Source: Stachybotrys elegans | Lineage: Eukaryota; Ascomycota; Sordariomycetes; Hypocreales; Stachybotryaceae | Length of the DNA: 64,000 bases | Assembly: GCA_020746835.1 (NCBI GenBank) | Contig: JAGPNK010000005.1 | Span: forward strand, 558,001-622,000 | Direction: 5' to 3' | Part shown: positions 1-10,576 of the stretch, piece after piece | Layout of the letters: every line of letters begins with the position of its first letter | How positions within the stretch are numbered: the first letter of the stretch is position 1 | Notes under the pieces: generated by a model | Told to the model about the DNA's origin: nothing | The model's input: the letters and a program-made list of their open reading frames with translations, nothing else | The model's database searches: none | Translations under genes and position numbers: made by a program

Positions 1-3000
1 GCTCTTCATGATGCTGTCCGAAAGGCAGATGATGACTCGTGGACGGACTGGGGAGAGATTGATGAGACAGAGGAGATACTCGCCGAAGTGCTCCTCCAAG
101 CAGGCGCCGACGCCAACGCAAAGACGCCAGCCGGCTTCGCACCGATCCATCTCGCGAACCCCCAGAAGCCCCGTCTCTTGGACATTCTGATGAGCTACGG
201 AGCCGACACGAACGTCATAAATGCGGAGGGGAGAACACCATTGCTGGAGATCCTTCACAGTCTGAGCTTCTACCGCTATGGTGCGCCCAAGAAGCCGAGC
301 CTCGAATTTCTGGACAAGCTCATAGAGCTTGACTCGGATGTGACGGTGACAGATGAGGAGGGAAATGGTGTGATGCATTACGTCTTGTTTTCCATGAGCC
401 GCCTCGCTGCTCCCGAGCATATCCCGTTTGTCGAGAAGCTGCTGCGCGCCGGGGCAGACCCGAATAAGCCCAACGCCACAGGCGAGCCCCCCTTGTTCTG
501 GTACAACAAGGTTCGGACGAGCATCCCCGGGGGCGACGAAGAGCTCCTGCAGATGCTGGTGGAAGCCGGGATGAATCTGAATTGCCGCAATGGCAAGGGC
601 CAGCCGTTCCTGTGCAATCTCGCGAGTCGGTGGCATAACACGGAGGAGACGGTCAAGAAGTTTGTCCGCCTGGGCGCTGATATAAATGTCGCGGACGCAG
701 ACGGAGAGACTATTATACACACCATGATACGCGGTACGCCATCGCTAAGCAGTATACAGTGGATGTGTGAAGCAGGTGCTAGGCTTGATACGTGCGATCG
801 AAGGGGCAACACGCCTCTGCACACCATGGTCTCGAAGAGCGACTACATAGCGGATGAAGAGGAGATAATCCGCCTTCTGGCCGAAACGAGTCTCCCGCTG
901 GCTAAGAATAGCAAGGGCCAGACAGTTCTGCATGTAGTCACATCTTCGGCAAGACTGCAGCTCATGTTAAGCATGGATGTCTTCAAGGAGCTAGACATTA
1001 ACGAACGAGATCTCGATGGTCGCACGCCACTCCACCACGCAGTGAAACTCAGGTTCGAATCCTCCATGATATCCGAAATCCTTGGCGCTGGTGCCGATGC
1101 GATGGTCCTCGACACCAGCGGACTCTCGCCGCTGCATGTGGCGGCCAAGGAGGGACACGCCGAGAACTCGACAGTTCTTCTTGCATGGTACGAGGACCGT
1201 GGCGTTGTCGAGACATATATCAACCAGCTGGGCGATGGCCGGGCACCGTTGCATTATGCCTGTGCAAAGGGATCAAGCCGCTGTGTCTGGAGTCTCTTGC
1301 AATGCAGAGCGAATGCGCAAGCGCTCGACGACCAAGGACGAACGCCACTGCTTGCTCTGGCCGAGGCCCGGCCTTCGAGGGAGCTCCCCATGCCATACGC
1401 TGCTGAAATCGCAAACATCGTCGGGCTGTTAAAGCACAGTGGCGTGGATCTATCTGCCCCAGTCACCGTACAGGCTGAAGCAGACGAAGGGAAGGCCCGG
1501 CTACTCACACCCTTGGATATGGCATTCGAATGGAAGAACTGGGACCTGGTGCGCAGATTGGTAGACCACGGAGTCGAGCTTCCGACCGCCTACCGAGAAG
1601 ACAAAGCTTTCATCTCTTCAACGACGAGGGAGCTTTCTTCAGCTGAGAAATTGGAGGCTGATGGGCTTGCTGGTTGGGATGAGGTACTGCGCCGTGGATC
1701 ATATGGCAGCATCCTAAAGCATATCTGCCTCGGCGGTAAATGGGACTGGTCAACGCATGCTGCCACTCTCAACGGGCTGGTCCAAAGGGGCTACTTGGAC
1801 GCACTGGATCGCATCGGCGAGGAAGTGAAACGGACAGGTGCTCCAGACTGGATAAAGGCGGACAAGCCAAGATGCCGCGAGCTGCTCCGCCTGGCCTGCC
1901 AATCCGCCTTCCCTCCGCTCAAAATTCTGCAGGTTCTCGTTGAGAAGTTTGGACTCGACATCAACACTGACGAGCCAGATTCCAGCGAGAACTCCGCGCT
2001 GCACATTCTCGCCGAAGGGGACTCCCTTTGGCCCGACTCCCTCTGGCACAAGGAAGTCCTGGAATACTGTCTCTCCAAAGGCGCCAACATAGAGGCGCGC
2101 AATCATCACGGCGATACTCCGCTCATCATAGCTGTTTCTCACGGGAACGAGGCTGCCGTGCGCATCATGCTCAGGCATGGCGCAGACGCAAATGCAACTC
2201 GACTACACGATGCAGACGGGCGTCCGGTACTGGAATATGCCCCAAAAGCTGGGATCATGAAAGCTCTGCTTGAGCACGGAGCAAAGACGAGGCCTGGGCA
2301 ATTGGCGCGCAACATCAGAGAGCGGCTGGACCCTGACATGATCCAGCTCCTGCTGCAAGCCAGGCTTGATCCCAATGAGCTGCCCATCTCGCCTCCTGAG
2401 CAGGGCGGAAACGAACCAGAAGCTCGATATGCGCTTCATGAGGCCGCTCAGCGCCGACAGCCTTCTTGCGGCGCCGAGCGCAAGGATATTGAGAGACAGC
2501 GCGCCGCTATCGATATGCTGCTCGCTCACGGAGCTAACCCTCTTGCCTCATACCCAGATGGTAGCTCCCTGCTGCAGCGAGTCATAGAGGATCGTGGCAT
2601 ATTCGACAGCTTCATGCCGTTCCTCGCCGAGCTGGATGTGAACGCCAAGGGCCGCGACGGGCGAACGCTCCTGATCTCGGCGTGCGTCCCGCCCGTGCCT
2701 GCGAACTCCCGAGCAGACGATACTGATACGAATGACACCGAGCAAGATGGAACACCAGTGATCATGGTAGAGATTGTGAAGCCACTCCTGGATGCGCAGA
2801 CAGATGTGTTAATCACCGATGATGCTGGTCGCACCGCACTGCACTGGTTCTGCATGTTCCCCGGAGAGTTTGACGATGCGCATCGTCAAGCGTTCAATGC
2901 ATTAGTAGAGCAAGAGCCCGCGGCCGTTCAGTTGGCTGACAAGGAGGGCCGCAAACCCATTCACTTGGCTCTGATGGCATACCGAGATCGCGCGCAGCAG

Positions 3001-3600
3001 TCTACCTTTGCCATCAAGTGCCTTCAATCTGCCGGTGCCGACCTGTCCGAACCGGACCCTGTTACGGGAGACTCAGTGCTTCACATGATAGCGCCCCGGC
3101 TGGTAGGCAAGGTGGTGGAAGCAGCAGAGGCCGCGTCATTCTTCCACGAAATGACTGCTTTGGTAGACATCAATGTACGCAACATGGCAGGAGAGACGCC
3201 GTGCTTCTCCCTGATGGCAGCATGCGCCGGGACATGTCATTCAACTTTGCACTCAACGCGCGCCACCGCAGATGATGTAACGCACGCAGCAGCGCTGGAC
3301 ATCTTGACGGACCGAGGGGCTGAACTTGCTTTAACAGACGGGCGTGGCCGAACATTGCTGCACGTCACCGCATCACGGGAGCTCTCGAACGATGCCTCGG
3401 ACTGGCAGGATCTCACAGAGACATTTCGGAAGCTGATGAAGTTGGGCCTCGACCCGCGCAAGGAGGACAATGACCTGCGGAGTGCCATTGATGTCGCAGA
3501 TGCGCGCCGTCTCCACGGTGTGCTACAGCTATTCAGCATTGGCGAGGATGCTGAGGGCGGTGAGAGTGATAACACAAGGAACTTGGACCATGACGATTAA
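1..3600 (+). CDS. Large ankyrin-repeat protein (5' end outside window)
   Basis: The reading frame is open from the first base to a TAA at 3598-3600, giving about 1199 visible residues, so the true start lies upstream. The protein is built of many degenerate ankyrin repeats. Typical repeat cores seen are GRTPLHHAVK, SGLSPLHVAAKEGH, GRAPLHYACAKGS, HGDTPLIIAVSHGNEAAVR, AGRTALHWFC and GRTLLHVTASRE, usually followed by a GAD/GAN turn. No intron, membrane segment or enzymatic domain is visible in this part; the tail is acidic and ends in DHDD. Ankyrin arrays are protein-binding scaffolds, so binding is the only role that can be inferred. Fungal proteins of this size often carry an N-terminal NACHT or other effector domain, and that part would be off the window. 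The repeat assignment is secure, the function is unknown. Confidence 0.9.
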   Translation, partial: ALHDAVRKADDDSWTDWGEIDETEEILAEVLLQAGADANAKTPAGFAPIHLANPQKPRLLDILMSYGADTNVINAEGRTPLLEILHSLSFYRYGAPKKPSLEFLDKLIELDSDVTVTDEEGNGVMHYVLFSMSRLAAPEHIPFVEKLLRAGADPNKPNATGEPPLFWYNKVRTSIPGGDEELLQMLVEAGMNLNCRNGKGQPFLCNLASRWHNTEETVKKFVRLGADINVADADGETIIHTMIRGTPSLSSIQWMCEAGARLDTCDRRGNTPLHTMVSKSDYIADEEEIIRLLAETSLPLAKNSKGQTVLHVVTSSARLQLMLSMDVFKELDINERDLDGRTPLHHAVKLRFESSMISEILGAGADAMVLDTSGLSPLHVAAKEGHAENSTVLLAWYEDRGVVETYINQLGDGRAPLHYACAKGSSRCVWSLLQCRANAQALDDQGRTPLLALAEARPSRELPMPYAAEIANIVGLLKHSGVDLSAPVTVQAEADEGKARLLTPLDMAFEWKNWDLVRRLVDHGVELPTAYREDKAFISSTTRELSSAEKLEADGLAGWDEVLRRGSYGSILKHICLGGKWDWSTHAATLNGLVQRGYLDALDRIGEEVKRTGAPDWIKADKPRCRELLRLACQSAFPPLKILQVLVEKFGLDINTDEPDSSENSALHILAEGDSLWPDSLWHKEVLEYCLSKGANIEARNHHGDTPLIIAVSHGNEAAVRIMLRHGADANATRLHDADGRPVLEYAPKAGIMKALLEHGAKTRPGQLARNIRERLDPDMIQLLLQARLDPNELPISPPEQGGNEPEARYALHEAAQRRQPSCGAERKDIERQRAAIDMLLAHGANPLASYPDGSSLLQRVIEDRGIFDSFMPFLAELDVNAKGRDGRTLLISACVPPVPANSRADDTDTNDTEQDGTPVIMVEIVKPLLDAQTDVLITDDAGRTALHWFCMFPGEFDDAHRQAFNALVEQEPAAVQLADKEGRKPIHLALMAYRDRAQQSTFAIKCLQSAGADLSEPDPVTGDSVLHMIAPRLVGKVVEAAEAASFFHEMTALVDINVRNMAGETPCFSLMAACAGTCHSTLHSTRATADDVTHAAALDILTDRGAELALTDGRGRTLLHVTASRELSNDASDWQDLTETFRKLMKLGLDPRKEDNDLRSAIDVADARRLHGVLQLFSIGEDAEGGESDNTRNLDHDD

Positions 3601-3784
3601 CAACAGCAATTATGGACGTGGACTTGGCGGGCCGTGCCTCGGACAGCTTTCTGACCCCTGACAATGGTTCTTTTTCTTATAAAATTACACTTTCACGAGC
3701 CCTTCATCTGCCACTTGCCCAAGTTCAGGTGGTCGAGCGGCCACTCAGGCTTCCAAGACGGATCTGTTCGAATCAGTACCGTAG

Positions 3785-3841
3785 CCAGGGAGACCCGTCT
3801 AGGAGACCAGGAGGCAAGGGGTCTGGACGGGTCTTGCCTGG
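3785..3841 (+). other. Strong imperfect hairpin next to tRNA-like box motifs
   Basis: Arms seen directly: CCAGG (3785-3789) pairs with CCTGG (3837-3841), AGACCCGTC (3791-3799) with GACGGGTCT (3826-3834), and AGACC (3804-3808) with GGTCT (3820-3824). That is 19 base pairs with small bulges and an 11-nt loop. Just upstream, 3730-3740 resembles a pol III box A (TGGTCGAGCGG) and 3766-3774 a box B (GTTCGAATC). The boxes lie about 36 nt apart, against about 44 in a standard tRNA, and no acceptor stem pairs. It could be a decayed tRNA joined to a hairpin, another structured RNA, or chance. Confidence 0.4.
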
Positions 3842-5943
3842 GCGTCAATTAGGGACCACGAACACTATGGAACAGACTGGCCTTATTAGGGGAGACTGTG
3901 GAGCTGGTCCACGAGAGCCACGCGAGGACCTTGGGGAGGGAGCATCATTCCAACGGTTTGCGTGTGGGCTCTGCAAAACAAAGTGAAAATGGCTGTCCCA
4001 AACGCTGTTTCTAGCGAATGAAGCGAAGGAACAGAAATTGACGGAGCGGATCCCGGCCGGGTTTTGGTGTGGCGAGCTGCAACTACCGCTGGGTGACTGC
4101 CTCGTGTTGATCAGCATGTCCTGCGTGTTTGGCATGGCTGCTGGTCTGGTAGACACGAAATGGTGGTCCACGTATGCGTATGATAGATATCCGACGCATC
4201 TTGGAGAGGAACTGGCATGCGAGTCGGCTGTAGTGGTGGAAATGGAGATAGGAGAGCCGGGCAGGGCAGTCCGGCCGAGCTGACGGTTGCGTTCCGTCCC
4301 CCCTTTATCAAATCAATATAATCTTACCGTGGTAGTGAAACTGAGGGTTTCGCGAGCATCATCAGAACCCCTATCATGTTTCTTGTCACGAATCCCAACA
4401 AATTGCCGATACTCAAAATGTGGGATTCAGAGTCCCGCTGGTAGGGGTGTTAATTATTTGGTTTGGAAGATGGCGTGGCAGGGCGGGGTCCGCTGAGACC
4501 CTTCTTTTCTCTCACCCGACCTTGACTGGACGCCAAGGGGACATAAAGTCTCTTCTCTCTATTGTATCTGTGCTGTGTCGGTGCTTACATCCCGAGACCC
4601 TGTACTGGCTGGAATGGCGTGGCTTGTTGGATACCCGGTCTGTCGGTTCCCTTGCGTTACCATTTTGGGCGGTAGAAGCTGACAAGCTGCGCACAGAGCC
4701 AACTGTGTCCTCCCAGCTCCGGGTGACACATCACTTCGAGGGAGGCCTTGGATGGATGTCGCGGATGGGTTCTGCTCAACCGTGGTTGGGATGCACGCTT
4801 GCCTCCTGGTCTGCCATCGCGCGACAGGGGACGGGGAAACGGGGCGAGGTGGCGCAGGACGGATACGCACAGGAAGGCAAAGAGTGGTGACAAGACCCAG
4901 TCCAGCACTGTAGGCATCGTCCCGCAAATAAGGTAGTGATGCTGCGAGATGATCCGTGCAAGCAACTGCCTCGATGTATCAGGAGGTTCTGCGTTCACCC
5001 GCCACCCCTGCAGGACTTCTTTTTAGGTAGGTGTGTTTGCTCTTTCGGCTTGCGGCGGACTGCGGCACGATGCGAGGGATTACGTTACAGTGGGATGCTC
5101 ATCATGTGTGCATTGCAGATGACCTGGGTCGATGATGGTTGCGCGTATGGAAAGCTCTGCCGTCGTTCCATGGCAGCAACGAAATGGTGACGGGTATGGG
5201 GGGAGCCCCCACGAGCTGACGCAGACGAGGAGAGGGTGCGCCAGGGATCGACTGTGCACTGATAGACCTGTAGGCGTCAGCAACGCTGCCAGGAAAACAA
5301 TGTGCTGTGACGAGTGGTTTGCTGAGCGGGATCAATCTAGTTTCGGCCCATGTCTTATGAGCACCCAGCTGTGCTTAGCCGTAGGTAGACTGATGACTGA
5401 CTGGGCGAGTGATTGGTTGTCAGGACGAGTTGCCAAGTCAGCGAGATGTCTCGGCTACCTCCATGGACAGGCAGATAGCTGAGTCCATGACAGGAGAACG
5501 ACGGGAAAGCAAGACCCCAAAGGAGAAAGAAGCGGGAACAGGAAGTCGAGATGCTCATCAGGGGTAACAGGTGGCGTGCGAGTGCCGCTCGCGTATCTGA
5601 GTGTTGACCATGGATGGGGGCCAAGAGCGAGCTGACGGGAAAAGAGCACAGCTGAGACGAGAGACGGGGAAAAGCAAAGCCATGAACCTGGTCTTCGTAC
5701 TCGGATGGACAAGACGATGTAACCAGTGCGGTGACGACGGGCAGGGCATGGCTGAGGTCAGGTCATAGCCAGTAGGATGGAGGTGGTGACGATGGTGATG
5801 GGCGCGGTGGTAGGCGATGAGATCTGATGGTGTGGGTTGAGTGAGAGTGTGTGTGTGACGAGATTGATTGATTCGATCTGAGTAATGCATCGCGGCCCGT
5901 TGGAAAGAGACCTCTGTCCTTACCTGCCTCGCCTTAGCATCTT

Positions 5944-7460
5944 AGGTACCTAGCTCCTGTTAGTGTTAGCCTAAGATGGAAGGAACCCTCGATGGAAGCT
6001 GGTGATGGAGGCTGGAACTCGGCAGGTACTTGCAGGTACTTGCTCTTTGGTGGAGGAGCAGGGCTATCTGCATGTACCCAGCCAGGCACCTTGATGCTAC
6101 GTTGCCTGGGAGGCGAGCCGGAATGTCAGTTGAGAGTCTGTTCAGAGTCTAATCACCAGGCAGCCGTACAGACAAACATTTGCTCAGATCCGATTCAAGG
6201 CTACCCGCCGATGACCATCTATGACTGACAGCAAAAGGACAGACGGATGCATGATCGAGGGACACGGCCAACGATGATTGGATACGCAAAGACCACAAGC
6301 CTGTGCGCGGGGCTCTTCCCGTCCGCTAATTGCAGCTAGAGGCTAGAGGGAACCTACCCTCCCCGGCATGACCCTGCCAACTGCCTGACGGCCACAGCCA
6401 TGATGCTCGGAGAGGGAGGGAGACGCAAGAGTCAGAGCGAAAGCCCAGCCCCAGCCCAGCCCCAGCCCCAGTCCCAGTCTTGCGTACGGAGTCCCCCTCA
6501 CCATCCATGGCGCACCAAACTTTTCCAGACAAGACGCAAACGTAATAAATGAACGACAGGTCCTGAGCAGCCTCAATCTTATTGTATCCCGTCGCTACCA
6601 CCCAGAGGAGAAATGAGTGAGAGAGAAGAGACGACAAGACAGAAAGGGGGCGGCCGCGACCGACGTTTCCCTCCTGTCCCTCCCATCTCACACATTCGAG
6701 TGCACGGTACCAATTTCTTTATCCAGGGTACTTCCCAGCCATGGCATCTTCACCGATTCCAGAAGCCCCAACCCCCGTTCATGCCATGCCCCTCCCGTAT
6801 CCTGTATCCTGTATCCATCCCTCGCATGCAGCAGTGCGACTTTTCAGCGACTCGGTGAGGTGCGCATGTGTCGACCGCATCGTGCAGTTACTGCCGCATC
6901 TCCCACGGAGCGGTGTGTGCTTGGGGATTTGTTTGCCCCCGGCAAATCGCAGCCAGGAGAGAGCATGGACAGGCACTGTCAAGGTCCAGACATTGGTGGC
7001 ATGCTAGATACTTCCTCGTAGAGCTTTGATTCATGCTCAGTCCGCACTTGGTGGTGGCTATCTCTTGTACCTCCCATGTACCTGGTAACATGGAACTGAG
7101 ATGTGCTTTCTTTTTCTTCCCGCTCCCTTGCTCAACTCAACCCCCCCCCCCCCTATCCTACACACCCTTCTAGCATGGAGTTTTCTTTTCTCTCTTTTCA
7201 TGCTGCCTTATCTCATACTTTCAGGTAGGTGCCCGTCCCCCACGCTCTGTTGTAAATCGCCCAAGTAATGGAAATACCGTGTAAAATAACCTGCAGGTCT
7301 TGCTACCCCCCCTTTGATTCGCCCGATTCGCTGCCCCTCTGCTGTCCAGATATTACCTATAGCGAGGTACCAGAGTTCCATAGGACGGTGGCGCCTGTAC
7401 CTGACCGCTGCTATAGTGAGCAGAGATACCCAAGGGGCATAGTCCCGCCCCCTAAGGTAC
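5944..7460. promoter_or_regulatory. Cluster of AGGTAC/GTACCT motifs
   Basis: The 6-mer AGGTAC or its complement occurs at 5944-5951 (inside the palindrome TAGGTACCTA), 6024, 6034, 7067, 7078, 7365, 7397 and 7455. Fewer than one is expected by chance in 1.5 kb. The position upstream of the RNA-binding protein gene suggests promoter elements, but no factor is assigned. The same motif recurs upstream of the kinase gene at 57362, 57654 and 57672. Confidence 0.35.
6442..6478. repeat. CCCAG-type microsatellite
   Basis: Imperfect tandem copies of CCCAGC/CCCCAG over about 37 bases in non-coding DNA. No function suggested. Confidence 0.6.
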
Positions 7461-7529
7461 GAGGTTCAGCGTCCAAGTTCCCATCTCCACAGTGCACAGG
7501 GGCAACTTTTTGCAGGGCGGAGCCATTTT

Positions 7530-8558
7530 TTGACTTTGCCTCACCCACCTATCACCTCCTGCCTCCTACCTCCTACCTCCTACCACCTCGACCGCCGCCT
7601 ACCACAATTTGGCTTTCTCCTTTCCTCTCTTCTCCAAACCTCTCTTCTCCCCCCCCCAAAAAACAATTCTACCCACGACGGAGATTTGAGCTGTCACGGG
7701 ATCCCCGACGACTGTAGCCCTTCTCCCTCTCCTCGTCCCCCCCATCCCCCCCTTCTCCTTCTCTCTCGCTCCGCGTCCGTGTCCGCGATACTTCTTGTCG
7801 GCCACCCTCCCCTCGACGCCTTCCCTACCCCGTTCTTCTCTATTTCTCTTCGCGCTCGCCTGTTGCCCGTCACTGTCTAGTCCTCACCTAGCAGCCGCCC
7901 GCCGCCCAGCTCCAGCTTCAGCTTAGGACAGGACCCTCCCTCCTCGTCATCCCTCTCTGGAGTCTTGCAGAGTCAGCAACGCTACCACGCCGCCAGCCGG
8001 CATAGCATTCTGTCCACCCACGGCCACGCTGCCCGTTCGTCCGTATCATCTTGCGCAGACCGTACACCCTGCCATCCGGATTTGCTTCCCACGGCACTTC
8101 GTAATTTCCCATCCGATCCAGCTCGACTCTGCGCTCGCCTTGCGCTGCACACGTATTGTTGTCTTGTCTGGCTAAGCTTGCGAACAACAGCGGGGAAAGT
8201 CGGATTTTTTTTTCCTTAAAAAAAAGAAACAAGGCAGGGGGAACCCGCTCACGACGATTACGACGACAATCAACGACGACGTCTTCCTCAACTTCTCACT
8301 CCTCTCCCGTGGGCTGTGTACAACCTTGTCGCCGCCTCCCATCGACGTCGCCTGCGTCCCTGTTTCTCTCCACGCTGACGACGCTGACGATTGACGGATT
8401 TTGTTACGACCATTAAGGATTCTTCTTGACCGCTCCGTTGCTTCCTCTCGATAGAACAGCCTCGTACTCGCCTCCCTCGAGTACCCGATACATTTTCCGT
8501 ATACCCGGGTGATCTGCTGTGTGGAACCAGCGATCACTCCTTCTTGGCCTACCTGGCG
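7530..8558 (+). promoter_or_regulatory. C+T-rich promoter/5' leader of the Pin4/Cip2-like gene
   Basis: About 1 kb with a strong excess of C and T on the coding strand and runs such as CCCCCCCC and TTTTTTTT. Such pyrimidine-rich tracts are typical around fungal transcription starts and long 5' leaders. A T-run followed by an A-run lies near 8204-8226. The transcription start cannot be placed by eye. Confidence 0.4.
7564..7584. repeat. TCCTACC tandem repeat (x3)
   Basis: Three perfect 7-bp units TCCTACC, followed by a partial unit, at the start of the pyrimidine-rich region that leads into the Pin4/Cip2-like gene. Confidence 0.7.
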
Positions 8559-10576
8559 ATGAGTCAACAACCTCACGAGGTCGGCTACCTCGATTACAGC
8601 ATTCCTCCCAACCGATCCCCCAGTTCCTCTAGGCAACCCTACGCGGCTCCTGGATTTGGCGCCGGCATGTCTCTCCCAAGACAGTCCCAGCGGCCCTTCG
8701 ACGCCCCTCTTGGGTCCTCGGCCCTCTACTCGGCTGACCGGGTCGGTGGATACAACTCGCGAGGCGTCGACAACATGACGCCCGGTGCCGGCATGCCGAG
8801 CTACATGCTGGAGAGCAATCAGCCTTGGAATTATGGCAACTCCGGTGTCGCCACCGTCAACGGTGCTGTCAATGGCCCCAACCGACAGCGCAGTGTTAAC
8901 CGCCGTGCCGCCCTTCCTCAGGTACGTGGACAGGAAAATTCATTTGGGCAACCATGGCCTCTAACGACGTCACAGACGTGGACGGACCACGGCAGCATGG
9001 GAATGCATGGAGGCCTACAGCCCTTTTCTGGAGGCATGAACGGTAATCCCATGGGCAACGGCGGACTCCGCATGGACCACTCATCTCAGCACACGTCACC
9101 CACGGATCCTCGCTCTTCGGCCTCGGATGCTGACCAGCTGATCCCCACTGCCATCGTTATCAAGAACATTCCTTTCGCCGTCAGAAAAGAGACTCTGGCC
9201 TCCATCATGCTTGACATGCATCTCCCTCAACCCTATGCATTCAACTACCATTTCGATAATGGCGTGTTCCGCGGCCTCGCCTTTGCCAACTTTCAGTCTG
9301 CCGAGGATACCAGGACCGTCATTGAGGCCATGAACGGCATGGATGTGCACGGCAGGAAGCTGCGTGTTGAGTACAAGAAGATGCTGCCCGAGGCTGAGCG
9401 TGAGCGTATTGAACGTGAGAAGCGTGAGCGCCGAGGTCAGCTTGAGGAGCAGCACCGGGCTCCTATGCTACATCAGCAGAGCTCTATCCAGTCTCTGAGC
9501 GCCATGTCCCAGGCTCAGCAGAGAGGTATGTCATTTCCCCTCTGTCAGATGCACCCATGTACCCATGGCCGGGACTGTCCCTTCCCGACGTTAGATCCCG
9601 AGCTAACCAGGCCAGCGGCCCTAGGAGATGTCGATTTGAATGAGCCTCAAACGCTTGAGTTCTACACGGAGCTCGTCATGTTTAAAAGAGACGACTCGCG
9701 TGAAATTCTCGTCTTCCCTACTGGCATCTCCCCCGAACACCGCCGCAGCATCCACATCCTCGCCCACCACATGGGTCTGGAGCACCAGTCGATCGGTGAG
9801 GCCGACTCTCGACAACTCACGGTCCTCAAGAGGCAGCAACCCTCGCCCACGGCCAACATTCACAACCCACCCGCCAACAGCCTCGATATGCAGAAGCGTG
9901 GCCTGAGCCGGGCAGCCACCATCTCGGACTTTGCCATCGACAGGGAATCGAGGGCTGCTAGCAGCACTCACGCTCACCTCCTGGGTAGACAGGGTCCTAC
10001 TTTGGAGCTGCCTGGCAGCCCCGACGGCAATGGCATTCCCAGCAACCTTCGTGCTGCAAAGAGCTTCGCTGACCTGCGATCATTCACGCCAAGCCCGTCG
10101 CAGGCTTCCTCGAGCTACCTCGCTCCCGGGCCCAGCATGAACAACATGGCTCCGGGGTCGGGTCGCTTCAATGACTACATGAGTGCCGGTGTCCAATCGG
10201 GCCACCCCGGCAACTCGGGCACACCCGGTCCCAAGAACGACTCGATCCTCAGCAGCCTTAGCAACCTGAACCTAGGCACCTATGAGTCGATGCAGCCACC
10301 CAACCGCAGCACGCCTGGTGCCATTGGCAGCCAGCGCCCCGGTGCCAACGGTGTGAAGAATGCCCCTGAGAGGCAGCCTCGCGGTCCCGAGTGGGAACCT
10401 GCGGCTGGATTCGGTGGCCGGGCTCGGCCCAACGGGCACATGTCCCGTGGTAGCGGTTAGTGGATCAAGACAGGGGGGTTGTCTTGGAGACGCTCAGCTG
10501 ATGATGGCTTGCAGACTCGTCGGACAACGGAGCCCGGGTAGGAACGAGCTCTACCTCGGCGTCGCGATATCACTAG
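8559..10576 (+). CDS. RRM + R3H RNA-binding protein, Pin4/Cip2-like
   Basis: Model: join(8559..8921, 8976..9525, 9625..10455, 10515..10576), about 601 residues. An RRM lies near residues 178-258, with RNP-like IVIKNIPF and GLAFANFQ. An R3H-type segment lies near 305-373 (ILVFPTGISPEHRRSIHILAHH). The rest is Ser/Gly/Pro-rich and disordered, with a charged helix after the RRM. This order matches S. pombe Cip2 and yeast Pin4, cytoplasmic RNA-binding regulators of stress and cell-cycle mRNAs. ATG 8559 is the first in frame. Intron 1 (54 nt, branch CTAAC) and intron 2 (99 nt) are in frame without stops. Intron 3 (GTTAGT donor at 10456, acceptor at 10514) gives a Ser-rich tail ending ASRYH; unspliced, translation stops at 10460. 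Domain calls are firm; intron 3 is the least certain. Confidence 0.82.

Larger units (their letters stand above)
3601..8558. other. Long non-coding stretch before the Pin4/Cip2-like gene
   Basis: About 5 kb with no reading frame that looks like protein. The open frames here are short, low in recognisable motifs and present on both strands. It holds a strong hairpin at 3785-3841, an AGGTAC motif cluster at 5944-7460, C-rich microsatellites, a run of 13 C at 7141-7153, and a C+T-rich leader from about 7530. No clear gene seen. Confidence 0.6.

Noticed and set aside
1047..1057. Perfect box B-like GGTTCGAATCC
   Set aside because: Lies inside the ankyrin coding sequence and no box A or cloverleaf can be drawn around it.
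4420..4890. 156-residue plus-strand frame in the first non-coding region
   Set aside because: Composition is random, with equally long frames on the opposite strand and no splice motifs that extend it.
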